The translations under genes were made by a program, and so were the position numbers. From Pezicula radicicola (lineage: Eukaryota; Ascomycota; Leotiomycetes; Helotiales; Dermateaceae), in NCBI GenBank assembly GCA_003008705.1, contig PDUO01000057.1, positions 67,012 to 131,011 on the forward strand: a DNA stretch of 64,000 bases. The letters run 5' to 3'. Position 1 is the stretch's first letter. Each line of letters starts with the position of its first letter. This document shows, piece by piece, positions 48,058 to 59,839 of this stretch. Under the pieces are notes generated by a model. It was not told where the DNA came from and ran no database searches. It worked only from the letters and a program-made list of their open reading frames with translations.

Positions 48058-49933
48058 ATGGCTGGTGTAACGTTGGGCAATGATATCGGGTCTCCGCCCA
48101 TACGCCCTGCGCGTCGAGTTGCTCACCAGCGACAGGATGTCTGGTGAGATCATGCCCCCTCGCCCCCTAATGGTGTCACCCATTTGCTAACATGTCCTTT
48201 TGTTCAGGTCCATTATCAACTCGGCTATCGCTGGCTCTACTGTCAAGCCTGTCATAAACATGGGGCAGGGTCTTTTGTTGGTCTCCTCTCTGCTATCGTA
48301 TTATTTCCGATGGACAACTCAGGCTCATACTCAAACTCAGCGACTACAACCCTCCCCAGTTTATCCTTGATGCAGCCAAGTTAGCTATGGATCGTGTGGA
48401 GTGTAATCAGTATTCTCCTTCAAAAGTATTCCAGGTTTTCGCAGAACTCTCCCCGACAAGCGAGTTTACTAACCAGCTATTCTCTATTGAAGGGCCGCCA
48501 ACGATTAAGGGAGGCGCTCGCTGCTACCTATTCTCCCCTGTTAATGAGAGACCTTGACCCTGAGACGGAAATTGCAATAACGAGCGGGGCAAACGAAGGT
48601 CCAAGGCCAATGTTCTCGTCGATAGCCTTCCTTGCTGACCAACGACAGGCATGTTGAGCGCCTTCATGGGCTTTCTCGACCATGGAGACGAGGTCATTGT
48701 ATTTGAGCCATTCTTCGATCAGTAGGTAAGCACTTTCCTGTGATCCGTTGGATGAATAATAATCTCCTGCGAGATACATCAGCAATATCGAAATGGCCGG
48801 CGGCAAAGTGGTATATGTACCGCTCAACCCACCGCCAGCCGGACATTCTCAGACGACTTCTGCTGGAGAATGGTCTTTGGATCGCGAAAAGCTTGAGAGC
48901 GCAATAAATCCGAAAACAAAGATGATTGTGCGTTCCCAAGAGACTGTCATGAGACTGTGCAACAGAGACTGATAGAACCACCTAGGTCGTTAACACACCG
49001 TAAGTCGAACGAACACATGGAATGATGGTCATTGAATATTGGACAGAAACAATCCAGTCGGGAAAATATTCTCGCGTCAAGAGCTTGAACTTATTGCAGA
49101 CCTCTGCATTCCTCGTAACATCATCATTCTTGCTGATGAGGTAAGTAAGCTCTGAGAGGTCATCATCAAACCCATCATCAGTGTCTGATTCTACAGGTTT
49201 ACGATAAACTGTGCTACACACCCTTCACACGGATTGCTACGCTCTCTGCGGAAACAAGGCGGCTAACACTTACCGTGGGCTCCGTTGGGAAGGATTTCTA
49301 CGCAACCGGTTGGAGGATTGGGTTCCTTGTCGGTGCGCCAGAATTGATACAATACGTAGTCCGAGCACATACGCGAATCTGTTTCGTCTCAGTCAGTCCC
49401 CTTCAAGAGGCTGCTGCAACTGGTTACGAGCAGGCGGCAGAGCTAGGGTTTTGGGAGCAATCCATAGCGCTGACGTGGGGAAAACTGAAGAGGTTCAACG
49501 AGATATGGGACGAACTTGGTCTACCGGTAAATCGCTCTCCGCATTATTCTAACTTGTGTAGTCAACCCTAACACCCAAGTCTCTAGTACTCCATTCCGCA
49601 GGGAGGATACTTTGTCCTGGTCAATTTTGCAAAGGTCAAAATCCCCGGGAATTATTACTTTCCCCCGCATATCGCTTCGCGGCCTCGCGACTTCAAGTTG
49701 GCATGGTTCCTGATCAACGAGCTCGGCGTAGCGGCGATTCCACCATCAGGTAAGTATAGGCCATCTTTCCTTTTCTTTCATCGCCTTTGCACTCAATAAT
49801 ACCGGCTTTAGAGTTCTACACATACGAGAATGCACACGCAGTGGAAGATTATTTGCGCTTTGGAGTGACACGAACGGACGAGGCACTTGAGCAAGCTAAA
49901 CAACGTTTGAGAGCATTAAAGAAGTACATGTAG
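48058..49933 (+). CDS. Class I/II PLP aminotransferase, kynurenine-aminotransferase-like (426 aa)
   Basis: Eleven exons (48058-48143, 48208-48276, 48341-48425, 48493-48598, 48649-48721, 48774-48927, 48987-49000, 49047-49140, 49197-49526, 49602-49749, 49812-49933) keep phase and give 426 aa. Landmarks are INMGQGLF, ITSGANEG, HGDEVIVFEPFFDQY, VVNTPNNPVGK, IILADEVYDKLCY and the PLP-lysine loop SVGKDFYATGWRIGF, ending in a conserved Arg region (YLRFGVT). It matches fungal kynurenine/glutamine transaminase K-like enzymes. Exon 7 is only 14 nt. It likely transfers an amino group from an aromatic or sulfur amino acid, or acts as a C-S lyase. The GTAGGT donor in exon 5 avoids an apparent TAG. Confidence 0.86.
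48987..49000 (+). other. 14-nt micro-exon of the aminotransferase gene
   Basis: GTCGTTAACACACC lies between introns of 59 nt (GTGCGT...CCTAG) and 46 nt (GTAAGT...GACAG). It encodes the VVNTP start of the VNTPNNPVGK motif, which contacts PLP in this family. Confidence 0.75.
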
Positions 49934-50026
49934 ACTTGCCGGACCTGATGACGTTCTTCCTATCACGCAGAAGGATGGTAGCTTGCTTTTTTCTATTAAT
50001 CATTGCTTATTCGATTTCTCGAAATA

Positions 50027-50474
50027 CCGTAGTTATTGGCAATTAACGTAATATCTCATAGTCGATTTTAGAGTCCTAGGTCAAAGTGACCTATTACCTT
50101 ATTCTAGAATTAGTATCTTAACTAATAAGAGGCATAGTTTAGCTTACTAAGTAGTCTCCGTTAACGACATCAAGGTCTCTTTAAACCAAGTAAACAAAAC
50201 TAACCTTGTAAGTCTTAGTCTTTAATACTAAGACTTACCCCGAGGGACCTAACATCTTTTTTAAGGTGTTAGTCCCTTAGAGCTTATTTTTTTTTTTGCA
50301 AATTGAAGCCATACAAATCTGCTGACATACATAATTATATAGCCTACTAAACAACTTCTAATTGGCCACGTAAATAAGATAATACCTTCGTGATTTGGGC
50401 CAAAGTTGACCTATTATCTTATTCTAGGCATTTACCTTATTCTACCGATTTATTTTAATTGCCAATAACTACGG
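50027..50474. mobile_element. TIR element family E (448 bp, TA target)
   Basis: Perfect 19-bp terminal inverted repeat CCGTAGTTATTGGCAATTA, with TA at 50025-50026 and 50475-50476. A subterminal TTGACCTATTAYCTTATTCTA is partly repeated in the two halves, and a central hairpin (GTAAGTCTTAG...CTAAGACTTAC, near 50208-50237) is present. AT-rich, without coding capacity. It lies between the 3' ends of the two PLP-enzyme genes, 94 bp after the first stop codon. Confidence 0.85.
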
Positions 50475-50550
50475 TATGTATAAAATGAGAGACACGTCAA
50501 GGCCCGAAAACTTAGAAAAGTATATCCCTCTGCATACTTCCAGATCGATG

Positions 50551-52077
50551 TCACTCTTCAACATCTGAGATTTTCACGGCGTCGCGAAAACCGCCGTCGT
50601 TGATTTGTCTGCAAAGCTGGTCGAGAATCTGCCCAACCCAACGGAAATCGTCTGGTTCCAAATATACCTGAGCAGATAGCCTGACCCACCATGAGTCTGC
50701 ATGGAAGAAGACAGCCAGGAAAGTATGGTGATCAAAGACCAACTTATTCGTTATCCACTGCGTCACTTGATTCCTCTCGGCGGACGTGAATAGCTCAGCA
50801 TGCAGCGGCAACCGCACATTGCTGAAAAAGCACCTGGATAATGTCCCTTCTTTGTTGTCCATTACCTCTGTGCCGAGTAGCCTCGCGACGATGGCACCAC
50901 CTTGACGGGCCAAAGTCTGGCAGTACTCCATGTACCCGCGTTGTCCGCCACATTCTTTCTCGATGAATTGGAAGCAATCCGGCACGCAGAGAAATGGACT
51001 ATTGTCCAAGGCCCCCGTATACTCGAATTGATTGACAAATTCCGACTTGGCGCTGGGTGGTAGTGGGTTGTGGATGATTTTCCCCTCGCACGGCAACGGG
51101 ACAAAGCCATGAGATGTTGGCAAGGAGGACCGCATCAACGGTTGGTGTTTTCGAGGGACATAGAGCAATGCACATCCGCGAGGAGCAAATAACCACCTAT
51201 GATTCAGCCGGTCATTGCTTGCCAAAACTGGGAATGGAAGAGGAAGGCTTCAGTCGAGAACCTTGGGCGGGAGGTTGTGCATACTTGTGGCAGTTTCCAA
51301 CAAAGAAATCAGGCTGCAACTTGGCTAGGTCGATGGGGACTTGTCCTGGTGCGTGTGCACCGTCGATGAGACTTAACACCTCATTTTGCTTGCAGATATC
51401 GGTCAATTCGGCAAAAGGCATTCGCACCCCTGGCAAACTGCTAACCACGTCAAATAGTGCGATTTTGACTCGGCCTCCATCTTCTTGTCCTCGTTTCAAT
51501 CCAGCTCGGAAAGCTTCTAGAAAGTCATCGTCGTTGAGTGGATACTGTAATTCAACCCGAATGCTTGTAGCAGGCGTCGTCTCACATACGTACTCGACCG
51601 TCTTTTCGCATGCGCCGTATAATGTTGAGCAGTACAGGATTTTGTCTCCTGGGTTGTACCTTAGATTGCGTAGAACCGTGTTGATGCCAACAGTTGCATT
51701 AGTTACAAACACAATGTCATCTAGAGCAGCGTTGAAATGATCGGCCAGAAGCTTGCGTGAGCAATCTAGCATCTTCGGATAGTCATACCTGATGAAACGA
51801 TCAGGGCGGGCCTCGCAGAGGTCTTGGTAATGACGCATACGACTGCGAACCTGGGACGGATACGTCCCAAATGAGCCTGTCTGGGGTTCAGTAATACCGT
51901 CTGCAAAGAAGGAGGGGAAATTTTACCGTGGTTCAGGTTGTTGTATTGCTCGTCAAATAAGAAGAATTTACGCATCTTGTGACCGAATTGAACCGGTTCG
52001 CCTCTGGACGGGCTATCTAGGGCTTCATGCTTCGAAGTGTCGCTGGGCGGCACCGCCAGGTCTTCGACCTCGGCCAT
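50551..52077 (-). CDS. Class V PLP-dependent enzyme, isopenicillin-N-epimerase/Egt2-like (462 aa)
   Basis: Exons 51927-52077, 51285-51876 and 50551-51196 join across GTAAAA...GACAG and GTATGC...CATAG introns to give 462 aa. The N-terminal FDEQYNNLNHGSFGTYP, FVTNATVGINTVLRNL, LIDGAHAPGQVPIDL and the PLP-lysine segment FVGNCHKWLFAPRGC are the hallmarks. The family includes hercynylcysteine sulfoxide lyases, epimerases and kynureninase-like enzymes, so the reaction (C-S lyase, transaminase or epimerase) cannot be named. The second splice creates the active-site Lys. It is convergent with the class I/II aminotransferase and divergent from the SnoaL gene (435 bp). Confidence 0.86.
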
Positions 52078-52512
52078 TAGCTAGAATGAATCTCAAAGTT
52101 CGACGATTGTATCCTCAAGTATCGGCTCTGTCTAAGGTCAAGGCAAGAATGATGCCTCAAGATTGAAAAAAAGCTCCCTAGATATTACTGTCGCCCGCCA
52201 GCATGGGCGTTCGCCAATTGTTTGCATGCCGGGCATAAAAAGGTAGCCTATGGCTTTCAACGCGGAGCGAACTATGATCCACAGGCAAGATCTCCGGCCG
52301 CGACGTGCTGCTCCTAGGCTTGCATTTGGGTTTTTTTACGGGGCCGGGGGCGGGCTCGGGCTGGTGAGGCTAAGTTAGACTACAAAATCCATTGATTTGT
52401 TGGAGACACGCCATTCACAATTTCACCACGGTCTTCTATATAAATGAAAGGCTGCATTACTGCGAATGGTAACTTCAAATTTTAGATTTGGAAGCGAACA
52501 GAATACTCAACT

Positions 52513-53173
52513 ATGGGTTACAGCATAGCCTCGACTGAATGGCCATCATATCCCATCTCCGAAGCCAAGAAGCAGCTCGTAGGGAGCCTGTTCTTGACAT
52601 TGGACGACACTAGCAGCGGAGCAGGTGACCGTTTGGCCGATGAAATCTTTGCGACTGATGGAGTGTTCGATGGGAGTCACGCAGCAACGGGAACCGAAGG
52701 TACGTACATTCTAACACAGCTACTCATGGCAGGGAAATGCGTCGTAGTCTTGTCACTCAAGAGAGTTGGAGGGGACCGGAGTAGAAGATCGAAAGCTGAC
52801 AGCAACATAACAAAGAAATCAGGCGATGCCGTGACCAGGCTTGGAAGGTCATTCGCAAACGATGCCACGAAATCCTGAAGGTATACATCGCAGATGCCGA
52901 AGCAGCGGATCTTCTGTTGCTAGGGAAAGTGGGAGCCGAGCTCCAAAACGGTCGGGCCATCACCTCAGATTTCGCTGCCAGAGTGGTCCTGGAAAATACC
53001 GAAACGAATCGGCCAAAGGTCAAGTTGTATCAGGTCTTTGCTGTAAGTTGTCAACTAATCCCGCAAGTCTGAAGCCCCCTTGCCGCAGGTTGAATACACG
53101 GCTTCGGTTTACGAAGTCAAACTGAAATGCTCTCTAGGACCATGCACCTCTAGTGAAGGCGGCGCAGGAGTAG
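52513..53173 (+). CDS. SnoaL/NTF2-like small protein (149 aa)
   Basis: Three exons (52513-52699, 52816-53042, 53138-53173) give 149 aa, with an intron ending ACAAAG before AAATCAGG that restores EEIRRCRDQAW. The sequence DEIFATDGVFDGSHAATG, then DLLLLGKV and FAARVVLEN, is typical of fungal NTF2-like/SnoaL proteins of about 140-150 aa. Members are polyketide cyclases, hydratases, dehydratases or ketosteroid-isomerase-like proteins, commonly in catabolic and secondary-metabolite clusters. The substrate is unknown. It shares a short divergent promoter with the class V PLP gene, so the two may be co-regulated. Confidence 0.75.
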
Positions 53174-54255
53174 TGAGGAATAGTTAGTAATGGGCGACAA
53201 AAGAAGCCTTGCGTGATTGCATTATCTATGTACACATCTATACTGCTAGACTTTTCGGTATACGTATATTGGTATCTACACATCAGTGACCTAGGCTCAG
53301 CAGCATTGTTCTAGCAATACCTGTCTGTTGGCATCCTATAAGTCATAAATCACATCTCGTTCGCAAACCATCCTAGGTCCGCACGAGTTAGTCTTCGGTG
53401 TGCTTCATTCTTCAACAGCCCAAAAACTCCACAACTGCCGTTGTACTAGAATCTGAGTTTAGCTGAGCGCAGGGAGTGAGGCTCAACGGCGCCGCAGCGG
53501 TACAGGAGGTGATTTGGCCAGCCTTTGCTCAGCGACGGCACTGTCAGTCAACTCTGGTTGGAAATCCTGAATGAGCACTTGGGTTGGTTAGAGCGGGGTC
53601 TTTACCATGACTATTGTGAGCTTTGAACGCTTATCGGTATTGGGACTGGACCATGCCGCAACTTGAAAGGTGAAAAACCTGGATCATTCGACGATGGGAT
53701 CCCTCCGGTTCGCCACGGTCTTGACCACGGTCTCCGAGAATTTGCGTCTTCAGCTATCGCCGCACCCGGCCCACTTCCCGTTGCTACACTCTGGTTTGAT
53801 CAAGACACATTTTCGATGAAGATGAATGACCGGATTTCACGTTGATCTACTCATTGGGAATGCTAGTACAGCTGCCGCAGTCTCCTCTGCATTCTCCGCT
53901 CTCGTGCCTCGGCGCCGGCCCTGGAAAGAAACTTCACTGACAGTCTCAAAGGCCACCCTTCGTTGAATCTCTGCCAGCTTCAGCTCCAGCTGACTGGGCT
54001 GGCGAGTGGGGTTGGGTTTCTCAGGGTCTTACGGAGCGGAGTTTACTTCGCAATCAGCTAGAGCGGGGTAGTTTATAGTCATATAAGGAGTCAACAGATA
54101 TCCACTTGACTGACGTTTATATAGCCTATTGGTTCTACTGTAGTTAAGCTGAGTAGACATAGGAGTTTGTGTCTTCGATTTAATTCCCAGAGTATCACAC
54201 ACGGCCTTCTATCTGCTTAATCACCAAAACAAGTCGAACCGTCACATCACTCACC
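53174..54255. other. Intergenic region, no gene supported
   Basis: A 60-codon frame at 53663-53845 and other short frames have no recognised domain. The composition is normal, so a lost or unrecognised gene is possible. Confidence 0.35.
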
Positions 54256-55839
54256 ATGCTGCTCTCTATGTATCTACCTCTAGTCAGAAGCTTAATAGCT
54301 TTGTGCTTGTGCTCCATCCTCAGAATCTCAGAAGCATCGTCAATCTTGTTTTCCGGAGGAACCATTATTGCTTTCGACCAGGCGACAGAAGCTCTCCAAA
54401 TCCTCCGTAATAGCTCTATGCTAGTAGTTGATGATCGGATTGTTTCCCTCTTCAATAACGGATCAAATGTTACTATTCCCGAAGGAACGGAGGAGATCAA
54501 TATCGCTGGCAAGATTGTTAGTCCCGGTTTCATCGACACACATCGACATGTATGGGAAACCGCTTTCAAAACTATTGCATCGAATACGAGTCTATCGGAG
54601 TATTTCGTCCGCTACCTATTCGCTTCCCAAGATAGGTTCACAGCCGAAGATGTGTATATTGGACAATTAGCTGGCCTTCTAGAGACGTTAGACGCTGGGG
54701 TCACCACAATTCTTGACCATGCTCACGGCTCTTGGTCTGATGCGACGGCACAAGCCGGTCTCGATGGCTCTATTGATAGCGGCGCAAGAGTGTTCCATGG
54801 ATTTACTATACGAACACTCACAAATGACTATTCAATTACGGATCAACTTGCAAAATTTCAGAGCGTGGCTCAGGAAGGCAAATTCAAGAATAGTAGTGTC
54901 TCCCTAGGGCTTGCTTATGATGGCTTTGGTACCGCTGGAGCCGAAGAAGTAAACAGCGTAATTGATGCTGCGAAGTACGAGTTTTCCCCCAGGGTATTCT
55001 TATGAGGTAATACTGACACTGAGTTAAGAAAAGCCAACGTCTCTGTCGTCACCACTCACTTCGCAGGCGGGCCTTGGGGTTATACTAACTCACCTGAGGT
55101 CCTACACACATACAACTTTCTCAACACTAGTGTGCCAATTGTTTTCTCACACGCCAGTTTCCTCACTACTCAAGATGCGTCTCTCCTGCGCAGCACAAAT
55201 CAGTACGTTAGCATCACCCCTGAGTCAGAGTCCCATTACGGCGTTGGGCCCCAAACAACATACCACGTCCAAGACCAAGCTGCGCTTGGGCTTGATACGC
55301 ATTCCACCTTCTCTGCAGATATCATCACGCAAGCTAGAATCTGGCTCCAGACTGTACGAAGAACTGTTTACGTCCAGGTTCTGGACAAGTGGAATGTCCC
55401 GACGAACAATCCAATGTCTGTCAACCAGGCTTTCTTGCTAGCTACGAGACATGGTGGCCTCGCTCTTCGTCGGCAGGATATCGGTGTTCTTGTTGAAGGC
55501 GCGAAAGCAGACATAGTGATCTTTAACGGAGATAGTCCTGGCCTTCTAGGATGGGTTGATCCTGTGGCGGCTGTAGTGCTACACTCGAATGTCGGAGATA
55601 TAGAACACGTGCTTGTAGATGGGAGGTTTGTGAAGAGGGATGGAAAGTTGACGGTAGAGAATTACGTCGGGATTCAGCAGCGGTTTTTAAAGAGCGCACG
55701 GAGGCTGCAGCAGCTTTGGAAGGAGACACCATACCCGGTATTGACAGGTGCATTCAATGACATATCGGATTATGAGGATGTTGAAGAAGTAGACACGTTG
55801 AGGGGAGATGGAACTGGGTATGGTACTGATGCTCTGTAA
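54256..55839 (+). CDS. Secreted amidohydrolase-superfamily enzyme (509 aa)
   Basis: Exons 54256-54974 and 55029-55839 are separated by a 54-nt GTACGA...TTAAG intron with an ACTGAC branch site. The join reads VIDAAKKANVSVVTTHF and removes an apparent in-frame TGA. A signal peptide (LIALCLCSILRISEA) precedes the amidohydrolase fold: the HxH metal site in FIDTHRHVWE, a His in VVTTHF and in VFSHASF, and the metal Asp in GLDTHSTFSADI. The end has the beta-sandwich segment EGAKADIVIFNGDSP. Relatives are Atz/Trz-type chlorohydrolases, cytosine/guanine-deaminase-like enzymes and imidazolonepropionases, which hydrolyse C-N or C-halogen bonds on rings. An extracellular hydrolase could start substrate breakdown here. 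Confidence 0.84.
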
Positions 55840-56910
55840 CAGTAAAACTGAACAGGGGTCTCGGCTCGTAGGAAATTTCAGTCGATACGTCCTGAATATA
55901 ACGCTTTCACGTGCATGACTAGATTACACAGAGGACTTCAGCACGTGGGTAGGGTATAACCGGTCCGGGTTCATCTTGCTGTAGCGAAATCCCAAAAAAC
56001 CCATCTGCAAGTAAATGAACTCTCTTCCGCTGGAGTTCGCGTTCCTCTTTAGTAGGAAGAGGGAGATTCTACTTCTAAGAAATAGGGTTGGGTGATACTA
56101 TATTAACCTAGGAAGCGCCATTAGGTTAATATCGAGGCTTAAAGGCAGTTGCTAATAGTCTTATTACAACAGCGAAAACAAGTATTATTTTTATTTCGAG
56201 TTTATTAGAATATATTAATTTTGCTGGGAATATAGTACGGAACTATCAAGGTTCCGTAAGCGAGCCAAGTAGCCGAGGACTACTTATATCGTAGTATTCG
56301 TTTCTATTCCGTACAATCTATCGATCTATCTATTTAATCAATTATTACAATACAAACCAGTTCTACCTATATTCTTATGAGTATATTCACCCTAGTGATC
56401 CCAACAAATTTTAATAAGCGATATTAATATTTTATAAATAACCTTACTCTAATACTAAAAATTTTAACTGTAAGGGGATTTATAATGACTTTAACTAGAA
56501 AGATCTTCTTATATATTATTATCAATAGATCTATAGTTAGGACTAGAGAGCCGTAATAAGAAGTTAAGAAGATATTAGAAAGCGATATTAGATAGAGAAA
56601 AAGAGACCTCCCCCACGCAGGCACCAGTTTTTATGGCAGTCTTTTTGAAGGTAAAAAAGGCTGGAATAAGCACATGGAAGATATTGCACGCCATCTTTCC
56701 TTTAATATTTGATGAGCTCAGGAAGAACAAGAAAATAGAGACCTTACCAACTAGGCTTTAGTCGAGGGAATTATCAAATGTACGGGGAATGGCCGTCATG
56801 TTCTCGTTTGACCAATTCCTTCTGGACATTGAAGGCACGAGAGCGGAGACCTTTCTCTAGAGATTCGACTTAAATTATTCTAACTAGGTAAACAAATCCT
56901 GCATATGTGA
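55840..56910. other. AT-rich spacer, no gene seen
   Basis: 55990-56640 is strongly AT-rich and stop-dense, resembling RIP-degraded repeat DNA. No paired termini or LTR match were found by eye. Confidence 0.5.
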
Positions 56911-58659
56911 TCATTCGAGCTTGTATCCTTTATAGCCGTCTCTGGCACAATCGTGGATGGTGTTGTAATACGTTGGCACGCCGCCCAGGTAAATGAGCGG
57001 TTCCCGTGGCTTTCCAGGGATATTGTCACCCATATACCACTCGAAGACGGTTAGCATTTTTGGCTATTACAGTATAGGACCGACCCCCTTCTGAAGAGTA
57101 CTTACTGATTTTGTGCCGGGGAGCAATGAAGCGTTGGCCAGCACCCAGATATCTGAAGCCCATTTCTTCTCGCTTTCCACTTCGGCTTCGATCTTTTTCA
57201 AGCCCTTCTCGCGGAGATGGTTCATCACTGCCAGGATCCATTCTCCCTGCAGCTCTGCACACGTCGGGCCATTGCACAGCGCTGTTGGCGCCTGGGGCCC
57301 GTATGTGAAGAACATGTTGGGAAATCCAGCGACCGACATACCTAGGTATGTCGCAGTGCCGTTCTGCCATTTCTCGGCCAGAGCCTGGTCACCAGTCCCG
57401 CGGATATCGATCGACTTGAGACCGCCGGTGATGGCATCGAAACCCGTGGCGCAGACGACGTAATCAAACTCCCACTCCTCCTCGGTAGTCTGAATGCCTT
57501 TCTCGGTCACCTGTACAACAGGAGTTGCGTTGAGGTCGACGAGTTTCACGTTGGGCTGGTTGAAGATCTCGAAATAGCCGTTTTCCAGCGAGATGCGCTT
57601 GCAGCCAAACGCATGAGGTTGGATGGTCGGAGCGAGCACTTCTTTCAGCTTCGCGTCGTGAATACGAGCACGGGTTTTATCACGCCAAAAATTATATGCC
57701 TCGCGGTTGGCCTCTTGGGTGAAGAGCATATCGCGGTACGTGCCCAGCCAGAAGTGGAAGTCTCCCTCATTCCAAAGGCTCTCGTATGTAGCCTGTCGTT
57801 CCCGCAAGCTGTCCTCGAAAGTACCTTTGGGTTTGAAGTCGAAATTGAAGCCGCCGAAGTTCCTTTCGCGCTCTCTGAAGAAGTCGGCGTAGCTTCCTCG
57901 GGGAATGGCCTGTTCGTCCCCTTGGAAATCGATCTGCTTCATGGGCAGAGCTAGGTTAGGTGTGCGCTGGAACACCACCAGTTGTTGCGCGACCTGACTG
58001 ATCTCTTGAGCCAGCTGAACACCTGTCGACCCGGTCCCTATCACGGCCACTTTTTTCCTTCGCAAGTCCGGTTCTTTGTGAGGCCAGAAGGAGGGATGCA
58101 CCCAAGTCCCCTTGAATGAATCGAGTCCCTTCCAATCGGGGGTGTATCTCTTAGCCGCAAAGCCAGTGTTAGGCAAGAAGAACTTTGCTTTAAAAACGTG
58201 GCCTCCGTTGGATGTGATGAGCCATTTTCCTTCGGTCTCGTCCCAAAGAGCAGACTCGATGATCGTGTTGAAGAGGGTATCTTTGCGCAGATCCCATTTC
58301 TCCGCCACAAATCGGAAATACGCCCGTAGCTCGGCGTGGTCTGGAAATCGTTGCTTCCAGTTCCACTCCTTCCAGAGGTTCGGGTCTGAAAACTCATAAT
58401 GAGGAATTGTGCTGTCCACGCGCGCACCGGGGTATCGATTCCAGTACCAGACTCCGCCAAAATCTGAGCCGCTTTCGACAAGTTTGACATTATAGCCCTC
58501 ATCACGGAGCCTACGGAGTTGATACACCCCCCCGAAGCCTCCGCCGATGATTAGGGCGTCGAGATCTTGGAAAGATCCAAGATCATTGACGCTACTCGGA
58601 CCTGTTGAGCCCATCTTTGCACCGTTCGAGCTCTCTCGGCCTCTGAAGCACAGATTCAA
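56911..58659 (-). CDS. Baeyer-Villiger flavin monooxygenase (560 aa)
   Basis: Exon 57106-58659 and exon 56911-57039 join over a GTAAGT...TCGAG intron, giving 560 aa (545 if the ATG at 58614 is used). The FAD Rossmann motif is in LIIGGGFGGVY, the Baeyer-Villiger fingerprint FKGTWVHPSFWP fits FxGxxxHxxxW[P/D], and the NADPH site is GTGSTGVQ. A second FAD segment is VCATGFDAITG. This is the cyclohexanone/phenylacetone monooxygenase type, which inserts oxygen next to a ketone to give an ester or lactone. The gene is intact and encodes a cytosolic enzyme. It points at a ketone intermediate in the pathway, with hydrolases nearby to open the product (inference). Confidence 0.9.
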
Positions 58660-58739
58660 GTCGAGGTGCTTATTCCAAGCAAATTTGATACAAGACCGAT
58701 TGATAATTCAGAAGCGATCTGGGAACTGCGACATGGGGA

Positions 58740-59012
58740 CTAGCCTTTTCTAGCCTTTGGTCGTCTGTTTCTGTTCTCGATGATGGGATTCTTGAAACCC
58801 TCCAGCTCGGGACAATCTTTTGCTGGCCAGGCTTCTTCGGCGCCCGTGGGAGTCAACAATAGTCGCACTCGGGTCCAGTCCTCGGACCATCTCATGATCT
58901 CCCGATAGATTGACGGGTCATCGGACAATCCGAAACCCCCAGGAGATTCGCCACGAGACGGTAGTCGTTCTGTCACATGGATCCAAAGTGGGATCCGAAG
59001 GGAGCACAGCAT
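58740..59012 (-). CDS. Unrecognised 90-residue open frame upstream of the BVMO
   Basis: The segment FGLSDDPSIYREIMRWSEDW, then LLLTPTGAEEAWPAKDCPEL, has protein-like composition and may be the last exon of an unknown or truncated gene. No convincing upstream exon was found. It ends 80 bp before the BVMO start, so it could also be non-coding leader. Confidence 0.3.
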   Translation of the reverse strand: MLCSLRIPLWIHVTERLPSRGESPGGFGLSDDPSIYREIMRWSEDWTRVRLLLTPTGAEEAWPAKDCPELEGFKNPIIENRNRRPKARKG

Positions 59013-59591
59013 GTACAGAATGTTCTATGCCGACAGCATTGGTTGATCTGCAAGTATTGCTTGAGACCTGCATCACATACACCAAGAGCAGCACTCCCCT
59101 CTCGTTAGTCCCTTGATCCTCGGATGTTGATTTCTTTATCTACTGTATGTATCAAGCAAATGCCGGATGATGGCCTAGGTGTGCTTGTGTTAGCAACACA
59201 GGTTGTATATGCGGTATTGACACGCTTTGTGAGTAATAAATCAAGTAGAAATGCCACTCCTTGAACCTCAGGGTGCATCGGGACTTCTACTACCAACTAC
59301 CCTACACTCTCCCTACCTTTAGCATCGTCGGGATTGTTCCGAAATTGATCGGATGCGATAAACTTTTACAAATGCATTCAGAATAGACTTCCGAACCGAG
59401 GCGTATGGGCTTCCCAACCCGAAGCAGAGATCCGAGATATACTCTTAACCTAATATAGCGTAGACCGCGGCAAAAAGCAGAAATTCTGGTGGTTCTCCAT
59501 CCCGTAGCTGTGCTGTGGTACTCAGAATTATCTTCATTCGTGAATCAGATATTTCACTCATGAATCTATGCCCTCATTCCAGTGAGATGGT

Positions 59592-59839
59592 TCATTCATG
59601 ATTAAGAGGGTACATATGTTTTGAAGATATATTTCGCCCCTCTAAATCGTACCTGCTCAGTCTTTTTCTCTTCCTACTACCCTCAACTACTTCAACACCT
59701 TCAAGCAATAAGTCCTCCTCCCTCCTCCGCTTTCTTTTACCCTCGTGCTCTTCCTCTTCCTTCTTATCTTCCTTATGTTGGGACCCCTCCTCAATATCCA
59801 GCTCATCTATTATAAAACCACATATCATCTAAAGCATTT
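59592..59839 (-). other. Purine-rich/low-complexity tract with a Glu/Lys/Arg-rich open frame
   Basis: On the minus strand the tract is almost all purine and stays open as an acidic/basic repeat (KEEEEHEGKRKRRREEDLLL). Such frames usually arise from composition bias. It replaces the expected body of the FAD monooxygenase. Confidence 0.4.

Noticed and set aside
48722..48727. Apparent TAG stop at an exon end of the class I/II aminotransferase
   Set aside because: Using the donor GTAGGT instead of GTAAGC, with acceptor GCGAG, gives the expected DQYISNIEM with correct phase.
55005..55007. In-frame TGA seeming to break the amidohydrolase gene
   Set aside because: A 54-nt GTACGA...TTAAG intron with an ACTGAC branch site removes it and restores a family-like junction (DAAKKANVSVV).
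57613..57954. Plus-strand open frames across the BVMO gene
   Set aside because: They are antisense shadows of a conserved enzyme with all motifs on the minus strand.
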